DNA of 64,000 bases from Streptosporangium carneum (GCF_027922005.1 NZ_BSEV01000031.1:44321-108320), one strand, 5' to 3'. Positions 1 to 9,929 are shown, counted from the stretch's first letter. Program-made: numbers and translations. Notes: generated from the sequence alone by a model not told the origin.

Positions 1-450
1 ATCGGCGACCGGGTCAAGCTGCAGAACCACGCCCTGGTCTACGAGCCCGCGGTGCTGGAGGACGAGGTCTTCGTCGGGCCCGCCGTGGTGCTCACCAACG
101 ACCTCTACCCGCGCTCCGCGGACGTCGACGGAGCGCTCAAGCGGGACGGCGACTGGCACGCGGAGGGGGTCGTGGTACGGCGCGGCGCCTCGCTCGGCGC
201 CCGCTCCGTCGTCGTCGCGGGGCGGTCGATCGGACGCCACGCCCTGGTGGCCGCCGGAGCGGTGGTCACCAAGGACGTTCCCGACTTCGCGCTCGTCGCG
301 GGGACCCCCGCCCGCAGGATCGGCTGGGTCGGCCGGGCGGGTGTGCCGTTGCGGCAGGTCAGCGAGGGGGAGTGGCGCTGCCCGCAGACAGGTGAGGAGT
401 ATCTGGAACACGAGGGCGAACTCACCGAAAAAACCCCGGGGGGTAAGTAA
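1..450 (+). CDS. Sugar N-acetyltransferase, left-handed beta-helix family (5' end outside window)
   Basis: The frame is open from base 1 and ends at 450, so only the C-terminal 149 residues are present. The protein has hexapeptide repeats (I-G-D-R-V, L-E-D-E-V, V-V-V-R-R-G-A-S-L-G-A-R-S-V-V-V) and the segment QNHALVYEPAVLEDEVFVGP followed by TNDLYPRS. This resembles WbpD/WlbB-type acetyltransferases that acetylate the 3-amino group of UDP-2-acetamido-3-amino-uronates. It lies upstream of an aminotransferase and glycosyltransferases, so a role in making an N-acetylated amino sugar fits. The acceptor sugar is inference; the fold is clear from the sequence. Confidence 0.8.
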   Translation: MGDRVKLQNHALVYEPAVLEDEVFVGPAVVLTNDLYPRSADVDGALKRDGDWHAEGVVVRRGASLGARSVVVAGRSIGRHALVAAGAVVTKDVPDFALVAGTPARRIGWVGRAGVPLRQVSEGEWRCPQTGEEYLEHEGELTEKTPGGK

Positions 451-588
451 ACGTTCTGATCATCTCTGGCGTCCCACGTGTGATTCAGAAGTTGAGTATC
501 TCGTGGGTCTCGCGTGCGCATCGTCCGCAGGGGGCTATGGCCGCCGCGCATCATGAGCTCCCGACGAGCTCCCGTGAAAGGTGCTGTT

Positions 589-3500
589 ATGCGGGCGCTG
601 CGTCTGTTGGGAACCTGGTTGGTCGCCGTCGCCGTCGCGACGACGACGGTCCTCGCCCCCACAGCCTCCTCGGCCTCGGCCAGGAACGTCGATCCGTGCG
701 GTCCCGGCGGCAATCCCATCGTCTGCGAGAACGGCAAGACCGGCTCGCCGCGATCGGAGTGGGACCGCAACCTCACCCGGGGCGACACGATCGAGGGGTT
801 CGCCACCGAGATCAGCGTCAACCTCGGGGAGACCGTCAGATTCAAGATCAGGACACCGGCGACCGGGTACCGGCTCGACATCTACCGGATGGGCTACTAC
901 AACGGCGACGGCGCGCGCAAGGTCGACACGGTCCTGCCGTCCGCGACCCTGCCGCAGACCCAGCCCCCCTGCCCGACCGACGCGAACACCGGCCTGATCG
1001 AGTGCGGGGGCTGGGCCGAGTCCGCCTCTTGGCACGTTCCGGCGGACTTCGTGTCCGGCGTCTACTTCGCCCACCTGGTCAGGACCGACGAGGGCGAGGA
1101 CGGCGACGACAACCACATCGTGTTCGTGGTCCGCGACGACGCCAGCCACTCCCAGATGCTCTTCCAGACCTCCGACACCACCTGGCAGGCCTACAACGAC
1201 TGGGGCGGCAACAGCACCTACGGCGGCAACAGCGCCATCGCGCCAGGGCGCGCGGTGAAGGTGAGCTACAACCGTCCGTTCGCCACCAGGACCGGCACCC
1301 CGTGGGGCCGTGACTTCGTCTTCGCCAACGAGTACCCGATGATCCGCTTCCTGGAGGCGAACGGCTACCCGGTCAGCTACACCAGCGGCGTCGACACCGA
1401 CCGCAGGGGCAACCTGCTGGCCAACCACCAGGTGTTCCTCTCGGTCGGCCACGACGAGTACTGGTCGAAGCAGCAGCGGCTCAACGTCGAGGCGGCCAGG
1501 GACGCGGGCATGCACCTGGCCTTCTTCAGCGGCAACGAGGTCTTCTGGAAGATCCGCTGGGAGAACAGCACGGACGGGGCGGGCACGCCGTACCGGACCC
1601 TGGTCGTCTACAAGGAGACCAAGGCCAACAACAAGATCGACCCGTCCTCCCAGTGGACCGGCACCTGGCGTGACCCCCGCTTCAGCCCGCCCGCGGACGG
1701 CGGCAACCCGGAGAACTCCCTCACCGGCCAGTTCTGGACGGTCAACTGCTGCTCCAACGACATGAAGGTGCCCCCGGCCGACGGCAGGATGCGGCTCTGG
1801 CGGGGCACCCAGGTGGCGGCCAACAGCGCCGCGAACCAGACCACGACGCTGCCCGAGGGCGTGCTCGGCTACGAGTGGGACGAGGACCCCGACAACGGCC
1901 ACCGGCCCGACGGGCTGTTCCGGATGTCCACGACCACCCACATCGTGCCGCAGAAGATCCAGGACTTCGGGTCGACCGTCGCGCAGGACGAGGCGACCCA
2001 CCACCTGACCATGTACAGGGCGCCCAGCGGCGCGCTGGTCTTCGGCGCCGGAACCGTGCAGTGGTCGTGGGGCCTCGACGACAACCACGACGCCTACGAC
2101 ACCGTCCCGACCGACCCGAGCATGCGTCAGGCGACCGTCAACCTGCTGGCCGACATGGGCGTGCAGCCCGGCTCCCTGCAGGGCGGGCTGACCGCCGCGA
2201 CCGCCTCGGCCGACACCGTCGCGCCCACCGCGACGATCACCGCCCCCGCCGCGGGGGCCGCGCTGAACAACGGCGACACCGTGACGATCCAGGGGACCGC
2301 CGCCGACACCGGCGGCGGCAGGGTCGCCGGGGTCGAGGTCTCGACCGACGGCGCGACCTGGCACCCGGCGACCGGCAGGGAGAGCTGGACCTACACCTGG
2401 CGGGTCTCCGGCCAGGGCAACGTGACGATCAGGGTCAGGGCCGTCGACGACAACGGCAGGCTGAACGGGACCCCGACCACCCGCGCCGTCAGCGTCTCCT
2501 GCCCGTGCGGCCTGTTCGCCGAGGACTTCGTCCCGAAGAACGCCGCCGACGTGTCGAAGGTCCCGCACGAGCTGGGCGTGAGGTTCACCTCGACCACCTC
2601 GGGCTGGATCTCCGGCGTGCAGTTCTACAAGGGGACCGGCAACACCGGCAACACCGTCAGCCTCTGGGACGCGACCTCGGGCGACCGGCTGGCCACCGCC
2701 TCCCTCGACGCCGCCAACCCGGTCCCCGACGGCTGGGTCACCGTCGACTTCTACGAGCCGGTCCAGATCGCGGCGAACACCGCCTACGTCGCCTCCTACT
2801 ACGCCCCCAACGGACGCTTCGCCACCGACCCCGAGTGGTTCCAGTACAAGGCCACCGTGAACGGGCCGCTGACCGGTCCGCGCAACGCGGCGAACGTCCC
2901 CAACGGGGTCTACCTCAAGAGCGAGTCCGGCTTCCCCAGCCAGACCTACAACGGCGCCTCCTACGGCGTCGACGTCAGCTTCAGCCTGGTCAAGCCGCCG
3001 GACGTGCGGGCTCCCCGGCCGCTGTCGTCGACCCCGTTCACCGGCGCGTCGAGCATCCCGGTGACGGCCAAGCCCACGATCACCTTCAACGAGCAGGTGA
3101 ACTCGGCCCAGGTCGTCGTCAAGGACGCCTCGCAGATGACGGTCGCCGGGACCGCGGCCATGGACGCGGCGGGCAAGGTCCTCACCTTCACCCCGAACGC
3201 GCCGCTGTCCCCCGGTGTGCTCTACACCGTCAGCGTCAGCGGGGCCAAGGACGCCGCGAACAACGTGATGACCGCCTACAGCTACTCCTTCACCACCGCC
3301 AAGGCGTCGACGGCGGGCGTCTGCCCGTGCAGCCTCTGGGCGGACGACGTCCAGCCCCCGATCATGGGGGTCGAGGACGGCACCGCGGTCGCCGGTGACG
3401 GCGTCGAGCTGGGCATGAGGTTTACGCCGACCAAGAACGGCTTCATCACCGGCATGCGGTTCTTCAAGTCGAGGAACAACAAGGGCGCGCACGTCGGCGC

Positions 3501-5442
3501 GATCTGGAACGCGGCGAACAACAAGATCGGAGAGCTGACCTTCCAGGGGGAGAGCACCGAGGGCTGGCAGGAGGCCAGCTTCAGCGGCCCGATCCAGGTG
3601 GTCGCCAACCAGGTCTACACGGTCGGCTACCACACCACGACCGGCTGGTACTCCGCGCACTACAGCGGTTTCGTCAACCCGGTGACCCGCGGCCCGCTGC
3701 GCGCCCTGGCCCACGACCCGGGGAACGGGGGCAACGGCGTCTACTCCTACGGCGCCCACCAGCGCCCGACGACGGGCAAGGGGACGAACTACTTCGTCGA
3801 CGTGGTCTACATGCCCGAGCCCGACACCACGCCCCCCGACCCCTCGGGCACCCCGGGGAACAACGCGACCAACGTGCCGGTGTCGGCGAAGCCGGTCGTC
3901 ACCTTCGACGAGCCGGTCGCGCCCGGCTCGCCCCAGGTCCAGGTCACCGGCCCCGGCGGCGCCGTCACGGGCGCCGTGCAGCTCGACGCGCAGCGCAAGG
4001 TGCTGACCTTCACCCCGGCCGCGGCGCTCGCCGCCGCGACCGTCTACCAGGTGACGGTGAGCGGCGCGGTCGACGACTCGGGCAACGTGATGGCGGCGCC
4101 GAAGTCGTGGTCGTTCACCACCTCCGGTCTCACCGCGTGCCCGTGCACGCTCTGGGCCAGCGACGCGGCCCCCGCCGTGCCCGCCATCAACGAGACGGCG
4201 GCGGTCAACGTCGGCACGAAGTTCACCGTGACCACCTCCGGCTACATCGGCGGACTGCGGTTCTACCAGGGGCCGGGCAACACCGGGACGCACAAGGGCT
4301 CGCTGTGGAAGGAGAACGGCGAGCTGCTCAGCAGCGCGACGTTCGTCGACACGGGATCGACCGACCCGTGGAAGACGATCACCTTCCCCGGGGCGGTCGC
4401 CGTCCAGCCGGGCACGACCTACATCGTCTCCTACCACGCGCCGAACGGCGGCTACGCGCTCAACAGCGGCTACTTCACCGCCGCCGCGACGCCGATGGTC
4501 AACGGGCCGCTGAGCGCGTCGGTCTCGGCCGGGGTCTACGCCTACGGAAGCTGGCAGATGCCCGACCGGACCTACGGCGGGTCCAACTACTGGGTCGACC
4601 CGGTCTTCGTCACCTCGCCCGGGACCGACACGATCCCGCCCGGCGTCAACAACACCGACCCGCTGGACGGCGAGTCGAGCGTGCCGCTCGGGTTCGCCCC
4701 CAAGGTGACGTTCAACGAGGACGTCCAGCCGTCGACGCTGGGCCTGACGCTGACCGCGGGGAACACGCCGATCCAGGGAACCGTGTCCTACGACGCGCCC
4801 ACCAGGACCGCGACCTTCACGCCCGGCTCGCCGCTCCCGGCGAACACGCCGATCACCGTGAAGGCCGAGGGCGTCAAGGACCTCGCGGGCAACACCATGC
4901 CGACCGAGCAGCTGACGTTCACCACCGCCAAGGCCGTCGGCGCGGGCTGCCCGTGCTCCGTCTGGTCCGACGCCGCCCGCCCCGTGCTGCGGGCCAACAG
5001 CGACACCCTGCCGGTCGAGGTCGGGATGAAGTTCCGCTCCGACGTCTCCGGGTGGGTCACCGGGGTCCGCTTCTACAAGGGACCCGGCAACACCGGCACC
5101 CACCTGGGCAGGCTCTGGAAGGCCGACGGCAGCCAGATGGCCACCGGCACCTTCCAGGGAGAGACGACCGCGGGCTGGCAGGAGCTTGTCTTCCCCATCC
5201 CGCAGCAGATCGACGCCAACACCACCTACGTCGTCTCCTACTACGCGCCCAACGGCCGCTACGCCTCGACGGGCGGAGCGTTCGCGAGCGCGGGAGTCGA
5301 CACCCCGCCGCTGCACGCCCTGCAGGCCGGGATCGACGGACCCAACGGGGTTTACCGATATGGGGCCGGTGGTGGGTTTCCAAATGGCAACAGCACCGCG
5401 AATTACTGGGTCGACGTCGTATTCACTACACAATCACCGTGA
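589..5442 (+). CDS. Large secreted surface protein: N,N-dimethylformamidase-like domain, Ig-like domains and four DUF4082 repeats
   Basis: About 1617 residues. I start at ATG 589, which follows an AAAGG motif and gives a clear signal peptide (MRALRLLGTWLVAVAVATTT, then an A-S-A-rich cleavage region). A GTG at 574 is an alternative. Roughly residues 40-530 resemble the large-subunit domain of N,N-dimethylformamidase (contains SVGHDEYWSKQQR and GNEVFWKIRWENS). An Ig-like domain follows (APTATITAPAAG). Then four modules starting with C-P-C (codons at 2500, 3322, 4138, 4948) look like DUF4082, separated by three SbsA-type Big_5 Ig domains. It ends 11 bp before the epimerase start. Function is unknown; a secreted glycan-binding or surface-layer role is inference. 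The CPC cysteine pairs could form disulfides. Confidence 0.8.
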   Translation: MRALRLLGTWLVAVAVATTTVLAPTASSASARNVDPCGPGGNPIVCENGKTGSPRSEWDRNLTRGDTIEGFATEISVNLGETVRFKIRTPATGYRLDIYRMGYYNGDGARKVDTVLPSATLPQTQPPCPTDANTGLIECGGWAESASWHVPADFVSGVYFAHLVRTDEGEDGDDNHIVFVVRDDASHSQMLFQTSDTTWQAYNDWGGNSTYGGNSAIAPGRAVKVSYNRPFATRTGTPWGRDFVFANEYPMIRFLEANGYPVSYTSGVDTDRRGNLLANHQVFLSVGHDEYWSKQQRLNVEAARDAGMHLAFFSGNEVFWKIRWENSTDGAGTPYRTLVVYKETKANNKIDPSSQWTGTWRDPRFSPPADGGNPENSLTGQFWTVNCCSNDMKVPPADGRMRLWRGTQVAANSAANQTTTLPEGVLGYEWDEDPDNGHRPDGLFRMSTTTHIVPQKIQDFGSTVAQDEATHHLTMYRAPSGALVFGAGTVQWSWGLDDNHDAYDTVPTDPSMRQATVNLLADMGVQPGSLQGGLTAATASADTVAPTATITAPAAGAALNNGDTVTIQGTAADTGGGRVAGVEVSTDGATWHPATGRESWTYTWRVSGQGNVTIRVRAVDDNGRLNGTPTTRAVSVSCPCGLFAEDFVPKNAADVSKVPHELGVRFTSTTSGWISGVQFYKGTGNTGNTVSLWDATSGDRLATASLDAANPVPDGWVTVDFYEPVQIAANTAYVASYYAPNGRFATDPEWFQYKATVNGPLTGPRNAANVPNGVYLKSESGFPSQTYNGASYGVDVSFSLVKPPDVRAPRPLSSTPFTGASSIPVTAKPTITFNEQVNSAQVVVKDASQMTVAGTAAMDAAGKVLTFTPNAPLSPGVLYTVSVSGAKDAANNVMTAYSYSFTTAKASTAGVCPCSLWADDVQPPIMGVEDGTAVAGDGVELGMRFTPTKNGFITGMRFFKSRNNKGAHVGAIWNAANNKIGELTFQGESTEGWQEASFSGPIQVVANQVYTVGYHTTTGWYSAHYSGFVNPVTRGPLRALAHDPGNGGNGVYSYGAHQRPTTGKGTNYFVDVVYMPEPDTTPPDPSGTPGNNATNVPVSAKPVVTFDEPVAPGSPQVQVTGPGGAVTGAVQLDAQRKVLTFTPAAALAAATVYQVTVSGAVDDSGNVMAAPKSWSFTTSGLTACPCTLWASDAAPAVPAINETAAVNVGTKFTVTTSGYIGGLRFYQGPGNTGTHKGSLWKENGELLSSATFVDTGSTDPWKTITFPGAVAVQPGTTYIVSYHAPNGGYALNSGYFTAAATPMVNGPLSASVSAGVYAYGSWQMPDRTYGGSNYWVDPVFVTSPGTDTIPPGVNNTDPLDGESSVPLGFAPKVTFNEDVQPSTLGLTLTAGNTPIQGTVSYDAPTRTATFTPGSPLPANTPITVKAEGVKDLAGNTMPTEQLTFTTAKAVGAGCPCSVWSDAARPVLRANSDTLPVEVGMKFRSDVSGWVTGVRFYKGPGNTGTHLGRLWKADGSQMATGTFQGETTAGWQELVFPIPQQIDANTTYVVSYYAPNGRYASTGGAFASAGVDTPPLHALQAGIDGPNGVYRYGAGGGFPNGNSTANYWVDVVFTTQSP
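2500..5439 (+). repeat. Four in-gene modules of about 0.81 kb (DUF4082 plus Ig linker)
   Basis: Each module starts with codons for Cys-Pro-Cys at 2500, 3322, 4138 and 4948, giving periods of 822, 816 and 810 bp. Shared landmarks are FYKG/FYQG-PGNTGTH, a T-T-Y-V-V-S-Y-Y-APNGRYA-like strand and a C-terminal N-Y-W-V-D-V. Sequence divergence is substantial, so the duplications are old. Confidence 0.85.
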
Positions 5443-5453
5443 AAGGGCAGATA

Positions 5454-6485
5454 GTGGCTAGCGTGGATCAGAATTCAGACGGGGATCTGATTGAAGGAAG
5501 CCGGTGCCTGATCACCGGCGGCGCGGGCACCATCGGCTCGACCATAGCCGACCAGCTGGTCAGGGCCGGCGCCCGCGAGGTCGTCGTGCTCGACAACCTC
5601 GTCAGGGGGCGCCGGGCCAACCTGGCCTGGGCCGAGGCCAACGGCCCGGTCACCCTCGTACAGGGGGACATCAGGGACCGCGACCTCGTGCGCGAGGTGA
5701 TGGACGGGATCGACGTCTGCTTCCACCAGGCGGCGATCCGCATCACCCAGTGCGCGGAGGAGCCCAGGCTCGCGCTGGAGGTGCTCGTCGACGGCACCTA
5801 CAACGTCGTCGAGGCCGCGGCCGACGCGGGAGTCCGCAAGGTGGTCGCGGCCTCCTCGGCGTCCGTCTACGGCCTGGCCACGGAGTTCCCCACTCCGGAG
5901 ACCCAGCACCCCTACGACAACGACACCCTGTACGGCGCGGCGAAGACCTTCAACGAGGGTCTGCTGCGCAGCTTCCACGCGATGCGGGGCCTCGACTACG
6001 TGGCCCTGCGTTACTTCAACGTCTACGGCCCCAAGATGGACATCCACGGCCTCTACACCGAGGTGCTGATCCGCTGGATGGAACGCATCGCCTCGGGGAC
6101 CCCGCCGCTGATCCTCGGCGACGGCACCCAGACGATGGACTTCGTGCACACCGAGGACATCGCGCGGGCCAACCTGCTGGCGGCCAGGGCGGACGTCACC
6201 GACACCGTGTTCAACATCGCCAGCAACGTCGAGACCAGCCTGCGCGGGCTGGCCGAGGCGTTGCTGCGGGCCATGGACGCCGAGGGCCTCGGGCTGGAGT
6301 TCGGGCCGCCGAGGGCGGTCAACGGAGTCACCCGTAGGCTCGCCGACATCTCCAGGGCCGCCGAGCTGCTCGGCTGGAAACCGGAGATCGGCCTCGACGA
6401 CGGCCTGCGGCAGCTCGTCGCCTGGTGGAGTGCGGAGAAGGCCGCCGACGCCTCCTTCACCGGCGCCTCAGGGGAGGGCGCGTGA
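5454..6485 (+). CDS. NAD-dependent nucleotide-sugar epimerase/dehydratase
   Basis: 343 residues of the extended short-chain dehydrogenase fold. The Rossmann motif GGAGTIG is at residues 22-28. The catalytic Y160-GAA-K164 follows SSASVYG, and RYFNVYGP is the usual GalE-family motif. This matches UDP-glucose/UDP-GlcNAc 4-epimerases or related sugar dehydratases that supply precursors for glycan assembly. I chose GTG 5454, eight bases after GAAAGGG; the open frame runs further upstream only as a shadow of the preceding gene. The stop overlaps the aminotransferase start (GTGA), so the genes are translationally coupled. Exact substrate cannot be told from sequence alone. Confidence 0.88.
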   Translation: MASVDQNSDGDLIEGSRCLITGGAGTIGSTIADQLVRAGAREVVVLDNLVRGRRANLAWAEANGPVTLVQGDIRDRDLVREVMDGIDVCFHQAAIRITQCAEEPRLALEVLVDGTYNVVEAAADAGVRKVVAASSASVYGLATEFPTPETQHPYDNDTLYGAAKTFNEGLLRSFHAMRGLDYVALRYFNVYGPKMDIHGLYTEVLIRWMERIASGTPPLILGDGTQTMDFVHTEDIARANLLAARADVTDTVFNIASNVETSLRGLAEALLRAMDAEGLGLEFGPPRAVNGVTRRLADISRAAELLGWKPEIGLDDGLRQLVAWWSAEKAADASFTGASGEGA

Positions 6486-7609
6486 TCCCGGTCATGCGCC
6501 CCTGGCTGGGCGAGGAGGAGGCCGAGGCCGCGGCGGCGGCCGTACGGTCGGGGTGGGTGGCGCAGGGGCCGAGGGTGGCCGAGTTCGAGCGGGCGTTCGC
6601 GGCGCACCTCGGCGTCGAGCACGCCATCGCCGTCTCCTCGTGCACCACGGCCCTGCACCTGTGCCTGATCGGCGTGGACGCCGGGCCCGGCGACGAGGTC
6701 GTCGTGCCGTCCCTGTCGTTCATCGCGACCGCGAACGCGGTGCGCTACGTGGGCGCGACCCCGGTCTTCGCCGACGTGGACCTGGCCACGATGAACCTCA
6801 CCGCGGAGACCGTCGAGCCGCACCTCACCCCGAGGACGAAGGCGGTGGTCCTGGTCGACCAGGGCGGCATGCCCGCCGACCTCGAGGGCGTCCGCGCGCT
6901 CTGCGAGCCGAGGGGCGTCGCCGTGATCGAGGACGCCGCCTGCGCGGCGGGCACCCGCTACCGTGGCAGGCCCGCGGGCGCGGGAGCCGCGCTGGCCGCC
7001 TTCTCCTTCCACCCGCGCAAGCTGCTCACCACCGGCGAGGGCGGCATGCTCACCGTGGCCGACCCGGCGCTGGCCGTACGGCTGCGCCGCCTGCGCGAGC
7101 ACGCGATGAGCGTCAGCGCGGCCGACCGGCACGCCTCGGCGCAACCGGTGTTGGAATCCTACGAGGAGACCGGGTTCAACTACCGGATGACCGACGTCCA
7201 GGCGGCCGTCGGGCTGGTCCAGCTCCGCAAGCTCCCCGAGATGGTCGCCCGCCGCAGGGAGCTGGCCGAGCGGTACCACAAGCTGCTCGACGGCGTCCCA
7301 GGTCTGGTCACGGCCGCGGACACCCAGGACGGCACCACCAACTACCAGTCGTTCTGGGTGCTGCTCCCCGAGGACTCCCCGACGGGACGCGACGACCTGC
7401 TGGCGCTGCTGGCGGCCAGAGGGGTCTCCGCCAGGCGCGGCATCATGGCCTCGCACCTGGAGGGCGCGTACGCGGGCCACCCGCACGCGCCGCTGCCCGC
7501 CACCGAGCGGCTGACCCGCGACTCGCTGATCCTGCCGCTCTTCCACCAGCTCACCGAGACGGAGCAGGACCACGTGGCGGCCGTGGTGCGCGAGGCGGTC
7601 GAGCGGTGA
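6482..7609 (+). CDS. DegT/DnrJ/EryC1-family sugar aminotransferase
   Basis: 375 residues. It has the fold-type I PLP aminotransferase landmarks of this family: AVSSCTTALHLCL near residue 57, PSLSFIATANAV, VIEDAACAAG, and SFHPRKLLTTGEGG with the Schiff-base lysine at about K180. These enzymes transaminate keto-sugars of UDP- or dTDP-linked hexoses using glutamate. The GTG start at 6482 overlaps the epimerase stop, and its own stop overlaps the next GTG. With the upstream partial N-acetyltransferase it could build an acetamido sugar, which is inference. Confidence 0.9.
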   Translation: MIPVMRPWLGEEEAEAAAAAVRSGWVAQGPRVAEFERAFAAHLGVEHAIAVSSCTTALHLCLIGVDAGPGDEVVVPSLSFIATANAVRYVGATPVFADVDLATMNLTAETVEPHLTPRTKAVVLVDQGGMPADLEGVRALCEPRGVAVIEDAACAAGTRYRGRPAGAGAALAAFSFHPRKLLTTGEGGMLTVADPALAVRLRRLREHAMSVSAADRHASAQPVLESYEETGFNYRMTDVQAAVGLVQLRKLPEMVARRRELAERYHKLLDGVPGLVTAADTQDGTTNYQSFWVLLPEDSPTGRDDLLALLAARGVSARRGIMASHLEGAYAGHPHAPLPATERLTRDSLILPLFHQLTETEQDHVAAVVREAVER

Positions 7610-8706
7610 TCCCCCAGGGGATCCAACGGCGGCTGACGCAGCGATTACAGACATACAGGGAGGTCCGGGAGCAGCGGCTCCCGGACCTCCGGGTCTCCGC
7701 GACGCCGCGCGGCGACGGCCCGGCCATCCGCTATCTCTGCCCGGACCTGAGCAGGCCGAGCGGCGGCATCAGGGCGATCTACCGGCATGTCGACACCCTG
7801 ACCGCCGCGGGGTTCGACGCCGCCGTGCTGCACCGGCGCAAGGGCTTCTCCTGCTCGTGGTTCGAGCACCGGACCCCGGTCGTCTCCGCGGAGACCGCCG
7901 GACTGCACCGGGGTGACGTGCTCGTCCTGCCGGAGTACGCCGCCCCCGCGCTGGGGACGCTGCCCGAGGGACTGCGCCTGGTCGTCTTCAACCAGAACGC
8001 CTACAACACCTTCGCGCTGTCGCCGTTCGACGAGGTGCCGCGTGGCGCGCCGTACGCGGGGGTCCCGGCGCTCGAGGCGGTGCTGGCCGTCTCCGAGCCC
8101 AACGTCGCCTACCTGCGGTTCGCCTATCCCGACCTGTGGATCGAGCGGGTCCGCAACGTCGTCGACCCCGCGCTGTTCCACCCCGGCGACGCCGGGGGCG
8201 CGGGAGACACGGAAGGCACGGAAGGCACGGAAGGCACGGTGCGCGCCAGGCGGATCGCGCTGATGCCGCGCCGCAGGGCGGGCGACCTGGCCCAGGTGCT
8301 CCACCTGCTGCGGGCCAGGGGCGCGCTCGACGGCTGGGAGGTCGTGCCCATCCACGGCAGGTCGGAGGCGGAGACCGCGGCGCTGCTGCGGTCGTGCGCG
8401 GTCTTCTTCAGCCTCAGCCACCAGGAGGGCTTCGGCATGCCCCCCGCGGAGGCGATGGCCAGCGGCTGCTACGTGGTCGGCTTCACCGGGGTCGCGGGAC
8501 AGGAGTTCTTCGACCCGGCGTTCTGCTCGCCGGTTCCTGAGGGCGACGTCCTCGCCTTCGCCCAGACCGCCGAGCGGGTGCTCGCCGAGGGCCCCGCCGC
8601 GCTCGCCGGGCGCGCCAGGGCGGCGGGAGACCACATCAGGGCGCGCTACGGGCCCGATCAGCAGCGTGAGGACCTCGTCGGCTTCTTCGGAAAGGTACTG
8701 GGGTGA
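7606..8706 (+). CDS. Glycosyltransferase, group 1-like
   Basis: 366 residues from GTG 7606, overlapping the preceding stop by 4 bp. The C-terminal half carries a GT-B donor-binding signature: FFSLSHQEGFGMPPAEAMASGCYVVGFTG, with the E-x7-E pattern typical of GT4-like enzymes. The N-terminal half starts IRYLCPDLSRPSGGIRAIYRHVDTL, an acceptor-side Rossmann strand with a glycine loop. A short insert of D/G-T-E-G-T repeats (about 8210-8240, a 9-bp repeat) lies between the two domains. No signal peptide is seen, so it is probably cytosolic or membrane-peripheral. Donor and acceptor are unknown. Confidence 0.83.
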   Translation: MIPQGIQRRLTQRLQTYREVREQRLPDLRVSATPRGDGPAIRYLCPDLSRPSGGIRAIYRHVDTLTAAGFDAAVLHRRKGFSCSWFEHRTPVVSAETAGLHRGDVLVLPEYAAPALGTLPEGLRLVVFNQNAYNTFALSPFDEVPRGAPYAGVPALEAVLAVSEPNVAYLRFAYPDLWIERVRNVVDPALFHPGDAGGAGDTEGTEGTEGTVRARRIALMPRRRAGDLAQVLHLLRARGALDGWEVVPIHGRSEAETAALLRSCAVFFSLSHQEGFGMPPAEAMASGCYVVGFTGVAGQEFFDPAFCSPVPEGDVLAFAQTAERVLAEGPAALAGRARAAGDHIRARYGPDQQREDLVGFFGKVLG

Positions 8707-9929
8707 CCCGGATTCTGGTCGGACTGCACCACCTGGAACTCGGCGGCAGTCAGCTCAACGCGCTCGACCTGGCGACCTCGGTCCGCGACCTCGGCCACGA
8801 CGTGCACGTCTTCGCGACCCACACCGCGAAGCCGGGACCGGTCGCGGACCTGGTCAGGGACAGGGGCCTGCCGCTGACCCTGATCCGGCACCGCCTGGTG
8901 CGGACCCGCCGCGCCATGCCGTGCCGCCCGGCCGTCGCCAGGGAGATCGGCAGGCTGGCCCGCGAGAAGGGGGCCGAGCTGGTCCACTCCTACGAGTACC
9001 CGCTGATCCTGGACGCCTTCTACGGCACGCGCCTGCCGCTGGTCGGCACCGTCTACGCGATGGGGGTGCCCTCCTGGATCCCGCGCCACGTGCCGGTCGT
9101 CGCCGGAACCGCGGCCATCGCCGACGAGGCTCGGGCCAGGGGCCAGTGGGCGGAGCTGATCGAACCGCCGGTCAACACCGACCTCGACGCGCCGGGCGCG
9201 GTCGACGGCGCGGCGTTCCGCGCCGAGTACGGCATCGCCCCCCGCGAGGTGGCGGTCGTCGTCGTCTCGCGCCTGGAGCCGGACATGAAGGCCGAGGGCG
9301 TCGAGCGGGCGATGGACGCCCTCAGGGTGCTCGGCCAGCGGGTCCGGCTCGTCGTCGTCGGCGACGGCCCCTCGTACGAGGCCCTCGCGCGCAGGGGGGC
9401 GCGGGTCAACGCCGAGCTCGGCCGCCACGCGGTGGTGATGACCGGCGCGCTCGCCGACCCCAGGCCCGCCTACGCCGCCGCCGACGTCACCCTGGGCATG
9501 GGCGGCTCCGCGCTGCGCGCGATGTCCTTCGCCAAGCCGCTGATCGTGCTGGGCGTGCGCGGTTTCGCCAAGCCGATGAACCCCGGCACCTGGGACTACT
9601 TCCAGACCCACGGCTTCTTCGGCTCCGGCCTCGCGCCGGGGGAACCCGACCTGACCGCCCACCTCGCCGAGCTGGTCGCCGCGCCCAAGCGCTGGGCCGA
9701 GCTGGGCGCGTGGTCCAGGGACCTGGTGGTCGGCCGGTACGGCCTCGCCGCCGCCGCGGCCACCCTGGACGACGTCTACCGCAGGGCGCTGGCCGCTCCC
9801 GCGGGGGCGTGGCTGCCGGTCGCCGCCCGCACCGCCGCGCACCGGGCCGCCGCCGAGGTCGCCCCGGTCGGGCTGCGCGCCCGGATCCGCCCGCTGCTCG
9901 GCCCCTCGTCCGGCGGGGCCCGCGCGTGA
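8703..9929 (+). CDS. Glycosyltransferase family 4-like protein
   Basis: 408 residues from GTG 8703, overlapping the previous stop. The N-terminus ILVGLHHLELGGSQLNALDLA is the glycine-rich acceptor loop of GT4 enzymes. VVVVSRLEPDMKAEGVERAM and LVVVGDGPSYEALA are the usual start of the donor domain. The E-x7-E region is atypical: GGSALRAMSFAKPLIV replaces the common EG-PLE pattern, so the donor contact may be modified. The stop overlaps the flippase start. Likely adds one sugar during repeat-unit assembly on the inner face of the membrane. Confidence 0.82.
   Translation: MTRILVGLHHLELGGSQLNALDLATSVRDLGHDVHVFATHTAKPGPVADLVRDRGLPLTLIRHRLVRTRRAMPCRPAVAREIGRLAREKGAELVHSYEYPLILDAFYGTRLPLVGTVYAMGVPSWIPRHVPVVAGTAAIADEARARGQWAELIEPPVNTDLDAPGAVDGAAFRAEYGIAPREVAVVVVSRLEPDMKAEGVERAMDALRVLGQRVRLVVVGDGPSYEALARRGARVNAELGRHAVVMTGALADPRPAYAAADVTLGMGGSALRAMSFAKPLIVLGVRGFAKPMNPGTWDYFQTHGFFGSGLAPGEPDLTAHLAELVAAPKRWAELGAWSRDLVVGRYGLAAAAATLDDVYRRALAAPAGAWLPVAARTAAHRAAAEVAPVGLRARIRPLLGPSSGGARA

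Noticed and set aside
535..5433. A 1632-codon open frame on the minus strand
   Set aside because: It lies wholly antisense to the signal-peptide-bearing surface protein and is Arg/Gly/Val-rich, as expected for GC-rich shadow frames. It has no domain features.
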